From NCBI RefSeq assembly GCF_003344885.1, contig NZ_CP031155.1:310001-374000 (forward strand): a DNA stretch of 64,000 nucleotides. The letters run 5' to 3'. The notes under the pieces are model-generated. The model was given only the letters and a program-made list of their open reading frames with translations. It was not told the origin of the DNA and ran no database searches. A program made the translations under genes and the position numbers. Below, piece after piece: positions 19,681 to 27,947 of the stretch. The stretch's first letter is position 1, and each line of letters begins with the position of its first letter. Origin of the DNA: Altererythrobacter sp. ZODW24 (GTDB lineage Bacteria > Pseudomonadota > Alphaproteobacteria > Sphingomonadales > Sphingomonadaceae).

Positions 19681-19889
19681 CAAGCGCCGGGCGCCGACAT
19701 CCGTCGGCTTGGCTACGCGCCATAAGGCGCGGCGGCCGGTCGGCCTTTGACTGCCGTGACCAAGGCTCTTGGTACCGGGATCGATGGCTTGGAATGCTCG
19801 GTCGGCGACCAGCCGACCGCAAGGCCGACCGGCCGCCCGAGCTTATGCGAGGTAGGCAAGGGATGCGGATGCATCCCGCCCGCCGCTTG
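19681..19889. repeat. Nested imperfect palindrome of about 209 bp
   Basis: This is the 336-bp gap between the terminase-like gene and the small ORF at 19971. Outer arms CAAGCGCCGGGCG (19681-19693) and CGCCCGCCGCTTG (19877-19889) pair with one mismatch. Inner arms CGGCCGGTCGGCC (19733-19745) and GGCCGACCGGCCG (19823-19835) pair perfectly. Local hairpins CCGACATCCGTCGG and ACCAAGGCTCTTGGT lie inside. The whole can fold as a cruciform or a structured RNA. It looks like a non-autonomous repeat element, but copy number cannot be judged from one window. Confidence 0.6.
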
Positions 19890-19970
19890 AGGGACTAAAC
19901 AAACGACTCCAACACCCGCCTCACCGAACCCGCGCTATCAATCAATCACCCGACAAACAGGACCCCGCTA

Positions 19971-20192
19971 ATGAGCATCACCATTCACAAAAACTTCCTG
20001 AAAGAGGGCGACCCAGCCCTCACCTACCCGCATGGCAAGACCTACTCGCCGCTGCATCCAAAGGGCGTGCCGAATTTGCCGGAGTGCGGCGATGAGCAGT
20101 ACGAGCGGGAGCGGATGGTGCGGGAGTGGCTAACTAAACTTCAATGTGATGATATTCGCGATGCCAATTTAAAAACGCAGGGTGTGGCTTAG
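19971..20192 (+). CDS. Small protein of unknown function (73 residues)
   Basis: A 73-residue reading frame with a plausible Shine-Dalgarno (AGGACC about 8 bases before the ATG). The protein is hydrophilic and protein-like in composition: MSITIHKNFLKEGDPALTYP, a Pro/Gly-rich middle with PLHPKGVPNLPECGDEQYER, and a helical C-terminus. No transmembrane segment or known motif. Its 3' end overlaps the 3' end of the convergent HNH endonuclease gene by 59 bases. It is isolated in the accessory segment. It may be real, but support is limited to RBS and composition. Confidence 0.45.
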   Translation: MSITIHKNFLKEGDPALTYPHGKTYSPLHPKGVPNLPECGDEQYERERMVREWLTKLQCDDIRDANLKTQGVA

Positions 20193-21030
20193 ATGCTAGA
20201 CGCTCGGGTACCAATGCTCGGCCAGTATTGTTAACAATCGCCTCGACACTCTGTCGATCATTGACCTTTCTTGAGATCACAATTTCGTGATCGTCAGCAA
20301 GGCTGATTAGACCGCGATCAAACATCCAGTGCGCTGTACCTGATAGCGCCAACCCGTTCTGAATGCTATCAGGCCCGTTGTGCTCAACAGGTCTTATGTG
20401 AGCGGCCTGAACTTCGGCGCGACCCCCGCCGTTCAATAGCTTCCATCCTGTCACAGCGCATTGATTGTCATAAGCTGCCAACACGGCCCGCCTGAACAGC
20501 TGATCACGCTTTTTACGCGAAACGAGCGTTTGGATAATAGGTCGATCTACCTCAAATGGCGCCTGCTCGTCTTTGACGCGGTTCTCATCGCTGGCCTCAT
20601 CTACACGCGGCAGAAAATCGTCATCATTTGGTAGGCCCGCCTCTACAATACGAGCGAAGTCCGGCCCAGACAACGGCCGAACTGCGGCTTGAGCCCGTCC
20701 TGAGAGGGCACCTGCCGCGTTCAGCAGTCCTTTTTCGATCGGACCATCGGCGCTGCTGAAGGGCACATTTTTCGCAAAGTCGATATATGATCCGGGCTCA
20801 ATTAGTGCCAGATACATATCGGCCTTTGTCGGATCAGGAATGATCTTTTCAATCTTTGCAGCGGCGAAGTACCCTCGAGAATTCGCTACTTTCTTTGGCT
20901 CTAAATAAATGATCCAACTACCGACTGAAGGCATCGCTCGCGAGAGATATTGCGTGGGAAACTGATATCGAGTGGCAGGACTGTCGTCATATATAGAGTC
21001 CGCTCGATGAAGAAATACCGCGAATGACAT
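20134..21030 (-). CDS. HNH endonuclease (predicted restriction-type nuclease)
   Basis: A 298-residue protein. The C-terminal HNH domain is clear: YDNQCAVTGWKL, then EVQAAHIRPVEHNGPDSIQN with the catalytic His region, then GLALSGTAHWMFDRGLISLA. This H-I-x-P ... N-G-(L)-x-L ... H-x-x-F-D-x-G pattern is shared with predicted restriction endonucleases of the COG3440 type. The N-terminal 110 residues (PSVGSWIIYLEPKKVANSRG, YFAAAKIEKIIPD, YIDFAKNVPF) look like a PUA/EVE-like modified-base reader domain, which is an inference from pattern only. Such fusions usually restrict modified DNA. There is no methyltransferase next to it. Codon use is less GC-rich than in the core genes nearby, which fits horizontal transfer. 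Confidence 0.8.
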   Translation of the reverse strand: MSFAVFLHRADSIYDDSPATRYQFPTQYLSRAMPSVGSWIIYLEPKKVANSRGYFAAAKIEKIIPDPTKADMYLALIEPGSYIDFAKNVPFSSADGPIEKGLLNAAGALSGRAQAAVRPLSGPDFARIVEAGLPNDDDFLPRVDEASDENRVKDEQAPFEVDRPIIQTLVSRKKRDQLFRRAVLAAYDNQCAVTGWKLLNGGGRAEVQAAHIRPVEHNGPDSIQNGLALSGTAHWMFDRGLISLADDHEIVISRKVNDRQSVEAIVNNTGRALVPERLASKPHPAFLNWHREYHHIEV

Positions 21031-21113
21031 ACTTATACCAACCGTAAACGGCCGAAAAATGCAAATATATTTAGCGGCCGCCTTGTATTAAAACGGCAAT
21101 CTACTAATTTAAG

Positions 21114-21251
21114 CAGGCTTACTTGGGCGATGATCGCGGCAGGCGGGATTTCCGCGCTGACCATGAATCATTGCCACTGCTTGGCCCAGGCGAATGCCGA
21201 AGCCACGTTCGTGCGGCACGGGCCTTTGGGAACCGCTGCAGGGTATAGCGC
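21114..21251. repeat. 138-bp direct repeat, copy 1
   Basis: Identical base for base to 21496-21633 by my reading (offset 382). It begins CAGGCTTACTTGGGCGATGA and ends GCAGGGTATAGCGC. Inside, GGCCC (21183-21187), GCCG (21196-21199) and CAC (21204-21206) can pair with GGGCC (21220-21224), CGGC (21214-21217) and GTG (21211-21213), a potential hairpin. Copy 1 lies in the 644-bp stretch between the HNH gene and the reverse transcriptase, which has no convincing gene. The first 80 bases of that stretch, next to the HNH start, are AT-rich and probably hold its promoter. Confidence 0.9.
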
Positions 21252-21495
21252 CGACCCGTCGGACGAAACTGAGCTAGCTGTAGCTGTTATCATTAAGGGT
21301 AACTGTCGGGCGGCTAGTAGCATTAATTTCGATGGCGGGGCGGAGGCCGGACGCGCGCTTTCGCGCCTTGCCAGCAGGCCCAAAAAGGCTACGCTAAGGT
21401 GAGGAGTGATGACGTGAAGAAGACATGCAAAAACGTGCCAACTTTCGGGCACGGACTGGTGAATTAGCTCTCGCGATTGCGAAGTTGTTGTTCGC

Positions 21496-21633
21496 CAGGC
21501 TTACTTGGGCGATGATCGCGGCAGGCGGGATTTCCGCGCTGACCATGAATCATTGCCACTGCTTGGCCCAGGCGAATGCCGAAGCCACGTTCGTGCGGCA
21601 CGGGCCTTTGGGAACCGCTGCAGGGTATAGCGC
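21496..21633. repeat. 138-bp direct repeat, copy 2
   Basis: Perfect second copy of 21114-21251, separated from it by 244 bp of unique sequence. It ends 41 bp before the preferred GTG start of the reverse transcriptase, so it would lie in or form the 5' leader of that gene. The same internal hairpin is available. The two copies diverge sharply at both ends. Confidence 0.9.
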
Positions 21634-21674
21634 TCCGTCAGACGGGTTTGGCGTACCGACAGGACCCGCAAGAC

Positions 21675-23015
21675 GTGAAACAAACTTTGGCGAAAAAAGC
21701 CCGGAAATTCAAAAACCTTGAAGATGCTTGGCGCGTCATTCAGCGAAATGGTCGCTATTCAAAATCTGATGAGATCAGACACGATATCGAGGCGTTTGCG
21801 GAGAACGCGACTTCACACCTGCGCTCAATCCAACATCGGCTTTCTCGAGACCAATTTGAGTTTGGCAAAGCTAAGGGTGTGCCGATCAAGAAATTAGATG
21901 CTCAAGGACGGCCAACAGGTAAAATTCGACCAATTGTGATTTCACCTCTGGAATCACGTATAGTTCAGCGGGCAGTTTTGAATGTACTTAATGATGTCCC
22001 TCAACTGCAAGGCTATATCAAGACCCCGTACAGTTTCGGCGGCCTTAGGAAAGATGCAAAGCCCCAGTCTCCGCAGGACCTAAATCTCTCGGCCGTGCCA
22101 GCCGCAATTAGTTCAATTTTAAGCGAGATAGGAAATGGTGCTCGATGGGTTGCATGCGCAGACATTTCCGCTTTTTTTACGAAGATATCCAAAGCTTCGG
22201 TCTTGAACATTGTTAAGTCCGGTTTGAACGGCGACACTGAATTTTTTGAGCTAACTAAAAAGGCAGTTTCAGTCGAGTTGTCAAACCTCACAGAAATGCG
22301 AAATTTTGCTGACGATTTCCCAATTGAAGATATGGGGGTCGCACAGGGGAACTCTCTTTCTCCACTCCTCGGCAATATCACACTTGCTGCATTTGATGCA
22401 GAAATGAACATCGGAGACTGCGCCTGTATCCGCTATATCGATGACTTCATAATTCTCGGTCCAACTGCAAAAGCAGTCAATGCAAGGCTGAGAAAGGCTG
22501 CTAGCTTACTCAACGCGTTGGGGATGGATTTGTCGCCTGAGAAATCGAGCAAGAAGGCGCAAGAAGTAGAAAAGGGTTTCGAGTTTCTTGGTATAGAAAT
22601 CGCTGCGGGTCTTATTCGTCCTGCAGCGAAATCCAGATCAAGATTTCTGTCAAAGGTGACTTCGTCACTCAGGGAAAGTGAACGCGCAATACTTGGTCTA
22701 AAACACGGAAATAGAATAACAAAATCTCTCTCTGTGATCCAAACCTTAAAGAGGATTGATGGAATTGTGGACGGTTGGGGAAAACACTATTGGTTCTGCA
22801 ATGATGGGAAGACTTTTAGAGATCTAGATATAAGCATCAGGAAATACATAGAAAGCTACCTTTCAACCTATCACAATATCAAGCAATCGCTTAAAGAAGA
22901 GCAAAAGCACCTTCCACTTGGTATTCTAGAGCTTGGTCAGAGATCGAAGCACTCATTCCAATTTCCGTCATTGCAATCAAACGATGGGTCGATTGACGGC
23001 AAAGTGACCGCTTAG
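21675..23015 (+). CDS. Group II-like reverse transcriptase, no intron recognised
   Basis: A 446-residue RT (GTG start at 21675 preceded by AGGACC; an ATG at 21576 inside repeat copy 2 would add 33 residues that look uncoded). RT blocks in order: GKIRPIVISPLESRIVQRAV; WVACADISAFFTKI with the first catalytic Asp; GVAQGNSLSPLLGN (Q-G-x3-S-P, not the S-Q of diversity-generating elements); IRYIDDFIILG with the YIDD centre at about 254-257; and KGFEFLGIEI. The C-terminus, RIDGIVDGWGKHYWF then KTFRDLDISI, resembles the group II intron maturase motif. There is no endonuclease domain. The gene is clearly AT-richer than its surroundings. Candidates: a degenerate retroelement, or a group II-like or defence-type RT. 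The catalytic core appears complete. Confidence 0.85.
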   Translation: MKQTLAKKARKFKNLEDAWRVIQRNGRYSKSDEIRHDIEAFAENATSHLRSIQHRLSRDQFEFGKAKGVPIKKLDAQGRPTGKIRPIVISPLESRIVQRAVLNVLNDVPQLQGYIKTPYSFGGLRKDAKPQSPQDLNLSAVPAAISSILSEIGNGARWVACADISAFFTKISKASVLNIVKSGLNGDTEFFELTKKAVSVELSNLTEMRNFADDFPIEDMGVAQGNSLSPLLGNITLAAFDAEMNIGDCACIRYIDDFIILGPTAKAVNARLRKAASLLNALGMDLSPEKSSKKAQEVEKGFEFLGIEIAAGLIRPAAKSRSRFLSKVTSSLRESERAILGLKHGNRITKSLSVIQTLKRIDGIVDGWGKHYWFCNDGKTFRDLDISIRKYIESYLSTYHNIKQSLKEEQKHLPLGILELGQRSKHSFQFPSLQSNDGSIDGKVTA

Positions 23016-23170
23016 AGAAAGTCGCTGTCGATGTTCGAGAAAGTCAAACAACCGGTGATTGCGGCGATGTTTCTTTTTTGAGCATGATGCTTGATCGACA
23101 TAACCGCTAGGTCGTCGTTTATGTGATGTCAGGTGCTTCCGCTAGCCGCGGATTGGTCATGCTTCGAGAA

Positions 23171-23214
23171 GACCAGTCCGATGGCGAAGACAACTATTGT
23201 GCCATTGACTGGTC
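23171..23214 (-). terminator. Possible terminator downstream of lepA
   Basis: GACCAGTC (23171-23178) and GACTGGTC (23207-23214) pair, with an inner ATGGC/GCCAT extension, just past the lepA stop on the minus strand. The following T-rich stretch is weak (TTCTCG). The rest of the 214-bp gap between the RT and lepA shows nothing recognisable. Confidence 0.4.
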
Positions 23215-23229
23215 GGAAGGCTAGCCTCC

Positions 23230-25047
23230 CTACTCCTCCCCCATCCGAAGCGCAGCAATAAACGCCTCCTGCGGAATAGACACATTGCCATATTCCCGCA
23301 TCTTGGCCTTGCCCTTCTTCTGCTTGTCCAAAAGCTTCTTCTTGCGGCTGATGTCGCCGCCGTAGCATTTGGCCGTCACGTCCTTGCGCATTGCCGCAAT
23401 CGTCTCGCGGGCGATGACTTTGCCGCCGATGGCGGCCTGGATCGGCACTTTGAATAGGTGGCGCGGGATCAGGTCTTTTAGCCGTTCGCACATGCCGCGG
23501 CCGCGGCTTTCGGCGACGTCGCGGTGGACGATCATGCTGAGCGCGTCGACCGGCTCGTTATTCACCAGAATGCTCATTTTCACCAGATCGCCTTCGCGCA
23601 GGCCGATCTGTTCGTAATCGAAGCTGGCATAGCCGCGGCTGATCGATTTCAGGCGGTCGTAGAAGTCGAACACCACTTCGTTGAGCGGCAGTTCATACGT
23701 CACTTGCGCGCGGCCGCCCACGTAAGTCAGATCTTTCTGGATACCGCGGCGATCCTGGCACAGCTTCAATATGCTGCCGAGATGTTCGTCGGGGGTGTAG
23801 ATCACCGCCTTGATCCATGGTTCGTCGATCTGTTCGATCCGGCTGGGATCAGGATAATCAGACGGGTTGTGCAGCATGATCTCGCGCGCGTCATCGTTGC
23901 GGCTTTTGCTCAGCTGGATGCGGTAGACGACCGATGGCGCGGTGGTGATGAGGTCGAGGTCATATTCGCGCGTCAGCCGTTCCTGAATGATCTCCAGATG
24001 CAGCAGGCCGAGGAAGCCGGCGCGGAAGCCGAAGCCCAGCGCGGCGCTGCTCTCCATCTCGAAGCTGAAGCTGGCGTCGTTGAGCCGCAGCTTGCCGATG
24101 CTTTCGCGTAATTTGTCGAAATCCGCCGCGTCGACGGGGAACAGGCCGCAGAACACCACGGGCTGGACTTCCTTATAGCCTTCCAGAGCCTCCGTCGCGC
24201 CGCCCTTCACCGTGGTGATGGTGTCGCCGACCTTGGCCTGTTCGACTTCCTTGATCTGCGCGGTGATAAAGCCGATTTCGCCGGGGCCGAGTTCGGGCAG
24301 TTGCTCGATCTTGGGGCGCATGCAGCCGACGCGGTCGATCAGATGCTGCGTGCCGCCTTGCATAAATTTGACGTTCTGGCCCTTCTTCAGCACGCCTTCG
24401 AGCACGCGGACGAGGATGACCACGCCGAGGTAGGGATCGTACCAGCTGTCGACCAGCATAGCCTTGAGCGGGGCGTCGCGGTCGCCCTTGGGCGGGGGGA
24501 TTTTGGCGACGATGGCTTCGAGCGTTTCTTCGATCCCGATGCCCGATTTGGCGGAAGTGAGGACGGCCTCCGAAGCGTCGATGCCGATGATGTCTTCGAT
24601 TTCCTTGCGGACCATTTCAGGTTCAGCCGCGGGGAGGTCGATTTTGTTGATGACGGGGACGATTTCGTGGTCATGCTCGATGGATTGGTAGACGTTGGCG
24701 AGGGTTTGCGCCTCTACCCCTTGCGCCGCGTCGACGACCAGCAGCGCGCCTTCGCATGCGGCGAGGGAGCGGGAGACCTCGTAAGCGAAGTCGACATGGC
24801 CCGGTGTGTCCATGAGGTTGAGCTGGTAGGTCTTGCCGTCCTTGGCCGTGTAATCGAGGCGGACGGTCTGGGCCTTGATGGTGATGCCGCGTTCGCGTTC
24901 GATGTCCATGTTATCAAGGACTTGCTCCGACATCTCGCGCGCGGTCAGGCCGCCAGTGTGTTGGATTAGGCGGTCAGCCAGCGTCGACTTGCCATGGTCG
25001 ATATGGGCAATGATGCTAAAGTTACGAATAAGAGCAAGGTCAGTCAT
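23230..25047 (-). CDS. lepA: Elongation factor 4 (back-translocating GTPase)
   Basis: A 605-residue LepA, full length. G1 is [14 protein letters not shown] near residue 13-26, G2 [15 protein letters not shown]3 [18 protein letters not shown]4 [10 protein letters not shown]. The LepA-specific C-terminal domain ends in [12 protein letters not shown] ... [14 protein letters not shown], with the KRQKKGKAK-type basic tract ([18 protein letters not shown]) before it. It acts on stalled ribosomes and in initiation-complex assembly. Apparently monocistronic, bounded by the accessory segment downstream and the second GGDEF/EAL gene upstream. Confidence 0.97.
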   Translation of the reverse strand: MTDLALIRNFSIIAHIDHGKSTLADRLIQHTGGLTAREMSEQVLDNMDIERERGITIKAQTVRLDYTAKDGKTYQLNLMDTPGHVDFAYEVSRSLAACEGALLVVDAAQGVEAQTLANVYQSIEHDHEIVPVINKIDLPAAEPEMVRKEIEDIIGIDASEAVLTSAKSGIGIEETLEAIVAKIPPPKGDRDAPLKAMLVDSWYDPYLGVVILVRVLEGVLKKGQNVKFMQGGTQHLIDRVGCMRPKIEQLPELGPGEIGFITAQIKEVEQAKVGDTITTVKGGATEALEGYKEVQPVVFCGLFPVDAADFDKLRESIGKLRLNDASFSFEMESSAALGFGFRAGFLGLLHLEIIQERLTREYDLDLITTAPSVVYRIQLSKSRNDDAREIMLHNPSDYPDPSRIEQIDEPWIKAVIYTPDEHLGSILKLCQDRRGIQKDLTYVGGRAQVTYELPLNEVVFDFYDRLKSISRGYASFDYEQIGLREGDLVKMSILVNNEPVDALSMIVHRDVAESRGRGMCERLKDLIPRHLFKVPIQAAIGGKVIARETIAAMRKDVTAKCYGGDISRKKKLLDKQKKGKAKMREYGNVSIPQEAFIAALRMGEE

Positions 25048-25106
25048 TCCAGCCCCCTAGCGCCCTAAGAATGCGATGTCAGCAAAGCATTGGATACTCC
25101 GTCCAA

Positions 25107-27827
25107 TCAGCCTGCTTTACGGATTGACCTCTGTGCCACTTCACCGCCCAATACCTTGCCGGCGGCACTTAGCTTTACGGGGTTGGCGAATTCGATGCCC
25201 ATGCGGTCCTTCGTGCACCAACGCGTGGTGGCGGTGACCGTTTGCGTTTCACTCAGTGCGATGGTGAAGATTGTACCGACTGGTACGTTCCACAGCCCCT
25301 CCACCAGCGCTCCGGTCGTAGAGATATTGCGGATAGTCCCGTTGTAGAACTGCCCGTCATGATCGAGCACGATTTTGCGGAGCATAGTCTGCCTAGAAGC
25401 GCGTGCTGAACGCGGTCCCTTGGCCAAAGCTTGAAGCCCCGATTCAAGGCGCTCAAAGGCTGCGTCCGCGCTCAGGGCTTTCTCGTAAATATAGCCTTGG
25501 ATGTGGCTGCATCCGTGCATGCGAACTAGGTCCAACTCATCAAGCGTTTCCACGCCCTCTGCAGTGGTGTCCATACCTAGCGCATGCGCAAGGCTAGTGA
25601 TCGACGCGATAATCGCGCCATTGCGGCTGCCAGGCTCTGTCGCGCCTCGCACAAAGCTCTGATCGATCTTAATCTTATCGAACGGCGCTTTCTTCAAATA
25701 GCCAAGTGAAGAGTAACCGGTCCCGAAATCATCCAGCGCTAGACGTACACCAACGCCCTTTAGCGCAGCAAACATGGCGTCAGTGCCTTCATCATCGTTG
25801 AGGAAGACACTTTCTGTGATCTCAAGCTCCAGCCGCGACGGGTGAATGCCGTTCTGGGCCAAAGCGCTTGTCACAATGGCAGGCAGCTGTGGGTTGGCAA
25901 ATTGCAGTGCAGAAACATTGACTGCGCAGCGCACGTTTTCAGGCCATTTGGCCAAGTCATGGCACGCGGTGCGCAAGGCCCATTCGCCAATCGCACCGAT
26001 GAGTCCGGCATCCTCGGCAATAGGAACGAATCTTGCTGGAGAAATCCAGCCCTGCTTTGGATGGTTCCAACGCAACAGGGCTTCGAACCCCGCAATCTGC
26101 TCAGTCGCCGTAAGAACTACCGGCTGATAGAATAGCTCGAGGCCGCCTTGTGAAATCGCGTCGCGCAAATCGCTTTCAAGCTCACTGCGTTCTTCGGCCG
26201 CCGAGTGGAGATCGTTTGAATAGAAATGATAACGCCCGCGCCCACCATCCTTCGCAGCATATAGTGCAAGATCCGAATTACGGATCAGGGCTTCGCTGGT
26301 AACGCCGTTTGCTGGCGATCGCGCAATGCCGAGTGACGCGCCGATAACGACCCGCTGCCCGTCAATGGAGTATGGCTGCGAGAGGCTGCCGATTATTTCA
26401 TGCGCGAGGTTTGCGAGCTTTTCAGGCTCTTCCCGGCCTGGGATCAAAATCTCGAACTCGTCGCCGCCCAAGCGACCTACCCGGCCAAGCTTGCCAACAG
26501 TTGCCTCTAACCGCTGCGCGACTTGTTTGAGCAAGGCATCACCCGCTGGATGGCCCATGGAATCATTGACCTGTTTGAACCGGTCAAGGTCGAGCAAGAA
26601 GATCGCACACTCCCGCTGCGTTTCGTGTGGTGCCGCGAGAATTTTCTCTAGTGACTGCGCCATCTGGAAACGGTTCGCTAGGCCGGTTAGGGAGTCGTAA
26701 TGCGCTAGACGGGAGGCGTTCTCCTGACTGCGCTTTTTCTCGGTAAGATCGGTTCCTGATCCGCGAAAGCCAACGAAGTTCTGGAAGCTATCATACATCG
26801 GACGGCCGCTGACCGACCACCAACGCTCTTCATCGATACGGGCAGCTCGGACGGGCAGCTCATGAAATGATGAACGCGCCGACATGTGAAATGTCAGCGT
26901 GCGCTCGCCCTCTTGACGATCTTCGCCAAGGTTGAATATCTGTAAGAACGGCTTGCCTAGCAGCTCCTTTTGCGAACGCCCCAATGTCTTGGCGACCCGC
27001 GGTGAGACATAGCTCAACAGCCCGCGGCGATCGGTTTCCCAAAACCAACCAAGCCCTGCATCCTCATACTCGTTGAGCATGGAACGGAACCGGTTGTGAT
27101 GCCGCCGCTGTTCTTCTCTGCGAGAGGCGGCCTTCTTCGCGAGCAATAGCTGGTGCCGTGCGACAACAACGAGCACGGCGGCCGCCGCACCAAGGGAGGC
27201 CATCGCTTCAAAGCTTCCGTCCATCACACAGACCGGCGCCCAAGCGCAGAGAATTGCCATGAACAGTATCGGCAATCTGCGGCTCAGCAACGTGGAGGTG
27301 AAAGCGTTGAACGAAATCAGCACTCCGACGCCCCAACGCCAATCGAGCGTGCCGTATTGCAGCCAATAGCTTTGGGCAAAGCTCGCTAGCAAAATCGGCA
27401 AGAAGACTGTGAAACTGACGGCGACAGCGACCAAGTGCTTCGGCCGCTCTTCCGCACGTTCCCAAGCGACTAATTTGCGGCTGGAGGCGGCGATCGCCGC
27501 CGCAATAATCGCGGTAACAATGGTTGGCCAAGGTGCGAAATTGAAGGATACCAGCATCCCCGAGGCAAGCGGCGCCAGCACCACCAAAGCCATCAAATAC
27601 CAGTCGTTCGGGATAAGCCCGTAACGTGCCTTCTGTTGAACTTTCTGCGCGTCCCGGCGCTCCGCATTGATGCGGCGTTGTAGTTCGGGCCGCTTTGTAT
27701 CGGTCAGGTTTTTGGCTGCCCCTTCCGCTGTGCTTTCTGTCAGCGCAGCTGGCACAAGCGGGCGGGCGCCATCATGCGCTGCCGAGCCATCTAAATCTGG
27801 CTGACTCTCTTGTGCTAACCCGCCCAT
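25107..27827 (-). CDS. Membrane PAS-GGDEF-EAL-PilZ cyclic-di-GMP protein (paralogue 2)
   Basis: A 906-residue protein starting at ATG 27827; the longer version would run into the phaC upstream region. After a hydrophilic N-terminus, about residues 65-235 hold five or six transmembrane helices, followed by a PAS domain (LGWFWETDRRGLLSYVSPR), GGDEF (GRLGGDEFEILIPG), EAL (GFEALLRWNHP, LEITESVF, DDFGTGYSSLGYLK, KIDQSF, AEGVET) and a PilZ-like C-terminus (NISTTGALVEG). Both catalytic sets appear intact; no RxxD I-site precedes GGDEF. The protein is built like the one at 16569 with an added membrane sensor. Probably a c-di-GMP switch responding to a membrane signal. Confidence 0.92.
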   Translation of the reverse strand: MGGLAQESQPDLDGSAAHDGARPLVPAALTESTAEGAAKNLTDTKRPELQRRINAERRDAQKVQQKARYGLIPNDWYLMALVVLAPLASGMLVSFNFAPWPTIVTAIIAAAIAASSRKLVAWERAEERPKHLVAVAVSFTVFLPILLASFAQSYWLQYGTLDWRWGVGVLISFNAFTSTLLSRRLPILFMAILCAWAPVCVMDGSFEAMASLGAAAAVLVVVARHQLLLAKKAASRREEQRRHHNRFRSMLNEYEDAGLGWFWETDRRGLLSYVSPRVAKTLGRSQKELLGKPFLQIFNLGEDRQEGERTLTFHMSARSSFHELPVRAARIDEERWWSVSGRPMYDSFQNFVGFRGSGTDLTEKKRSQENASRLAHYDSLTGLANRFQMAQSLEKILAAPHETQRECAIFLLDLDRFKQVNDSMGHPAGDALLKQVAQRLEATVGKLGRVGRLGGDEFEILIPGREEPEKLANLAHEIIGSLSQPYSIDGQRVVIGASLGIARSPANGVTSEALIRNSDLALYAAKDGGRGRYHFYSNDLHSAAEERSELESDLRDAISQGGLELFYQPVVLTATEQIAGFEALLRWNHPKQGWISPARFVPIAEDAGLIGAIGEWALRTACHDLAKWPENVRCAVNVSALQFANPQLPAIVTSALAQNGIHPSRLELEITESVFLNDDEGTDAMFAALKGVGVRLALDDFGTGYSSLGYLKKAPFDKIKIDQSFVRGATEPGSRNGAIIASITSLAHALGMDTTAEGVETLDELDLVRMHGCSHIQGYIYEKALSADAAFERLESGLQALAKGPRSARASRQTMLRKIVLDHDGQFYNGTIRNISTTGALVEGLWNVPVGTIFTIALSETQTVTATTRWCTKDRMGIEFANPVKLSAAGKVLGGEVAQRSIRKAG

Positions 27828-27947
27828 CCGCTCGCGGTGCCAGAACTCTGTGTTGAAACGGTTAACACCGCAGTCACGAATTACCGCAAAACCGCGATTT
27901 TCCATGGTTTCGCCTGCCTCAACTTGCCAACCTCAATACTGCCGTGC

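Noticed and set aside
19659-19898. 79-residue frame across the palindrome
   Set aside because: It is made of the inverted-repeat sequence, is rich in Arg and Gly on both strands and has no good start signal.
18935-21030. Prophage remnant
   Set aside because: Only one terminase-small-subunit-like gene is present; no integrase, portal, capsid or lysis gene, and no tRNA attachment site could be seen.
21114-21633. Template/variable repeat pair of a diversity-generating retroelement
   Set aside because: The copies are identical with no adenine-specific changes, neither is at the 3' end of a likely target gene, and the RT has Q-G-x3-S-P, not the S-Q type block of DGR enzymes.
21425-21721. 98-residue frame running through repeat copy 2 into the RT gene
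   Set aside because: Half of it is the repeat and the rest is the RT gene read in another frame. It has a plausible ribosome-binding site, but no protein-like conservation can be argued.
23016-23229. Domain V/VI of a group II intron after the RT gene
   Set aside because: No AGC-catalytic-triad hairpin of domain V form is visible; the only dyad (23171-23214) looks like a lepA terminator.
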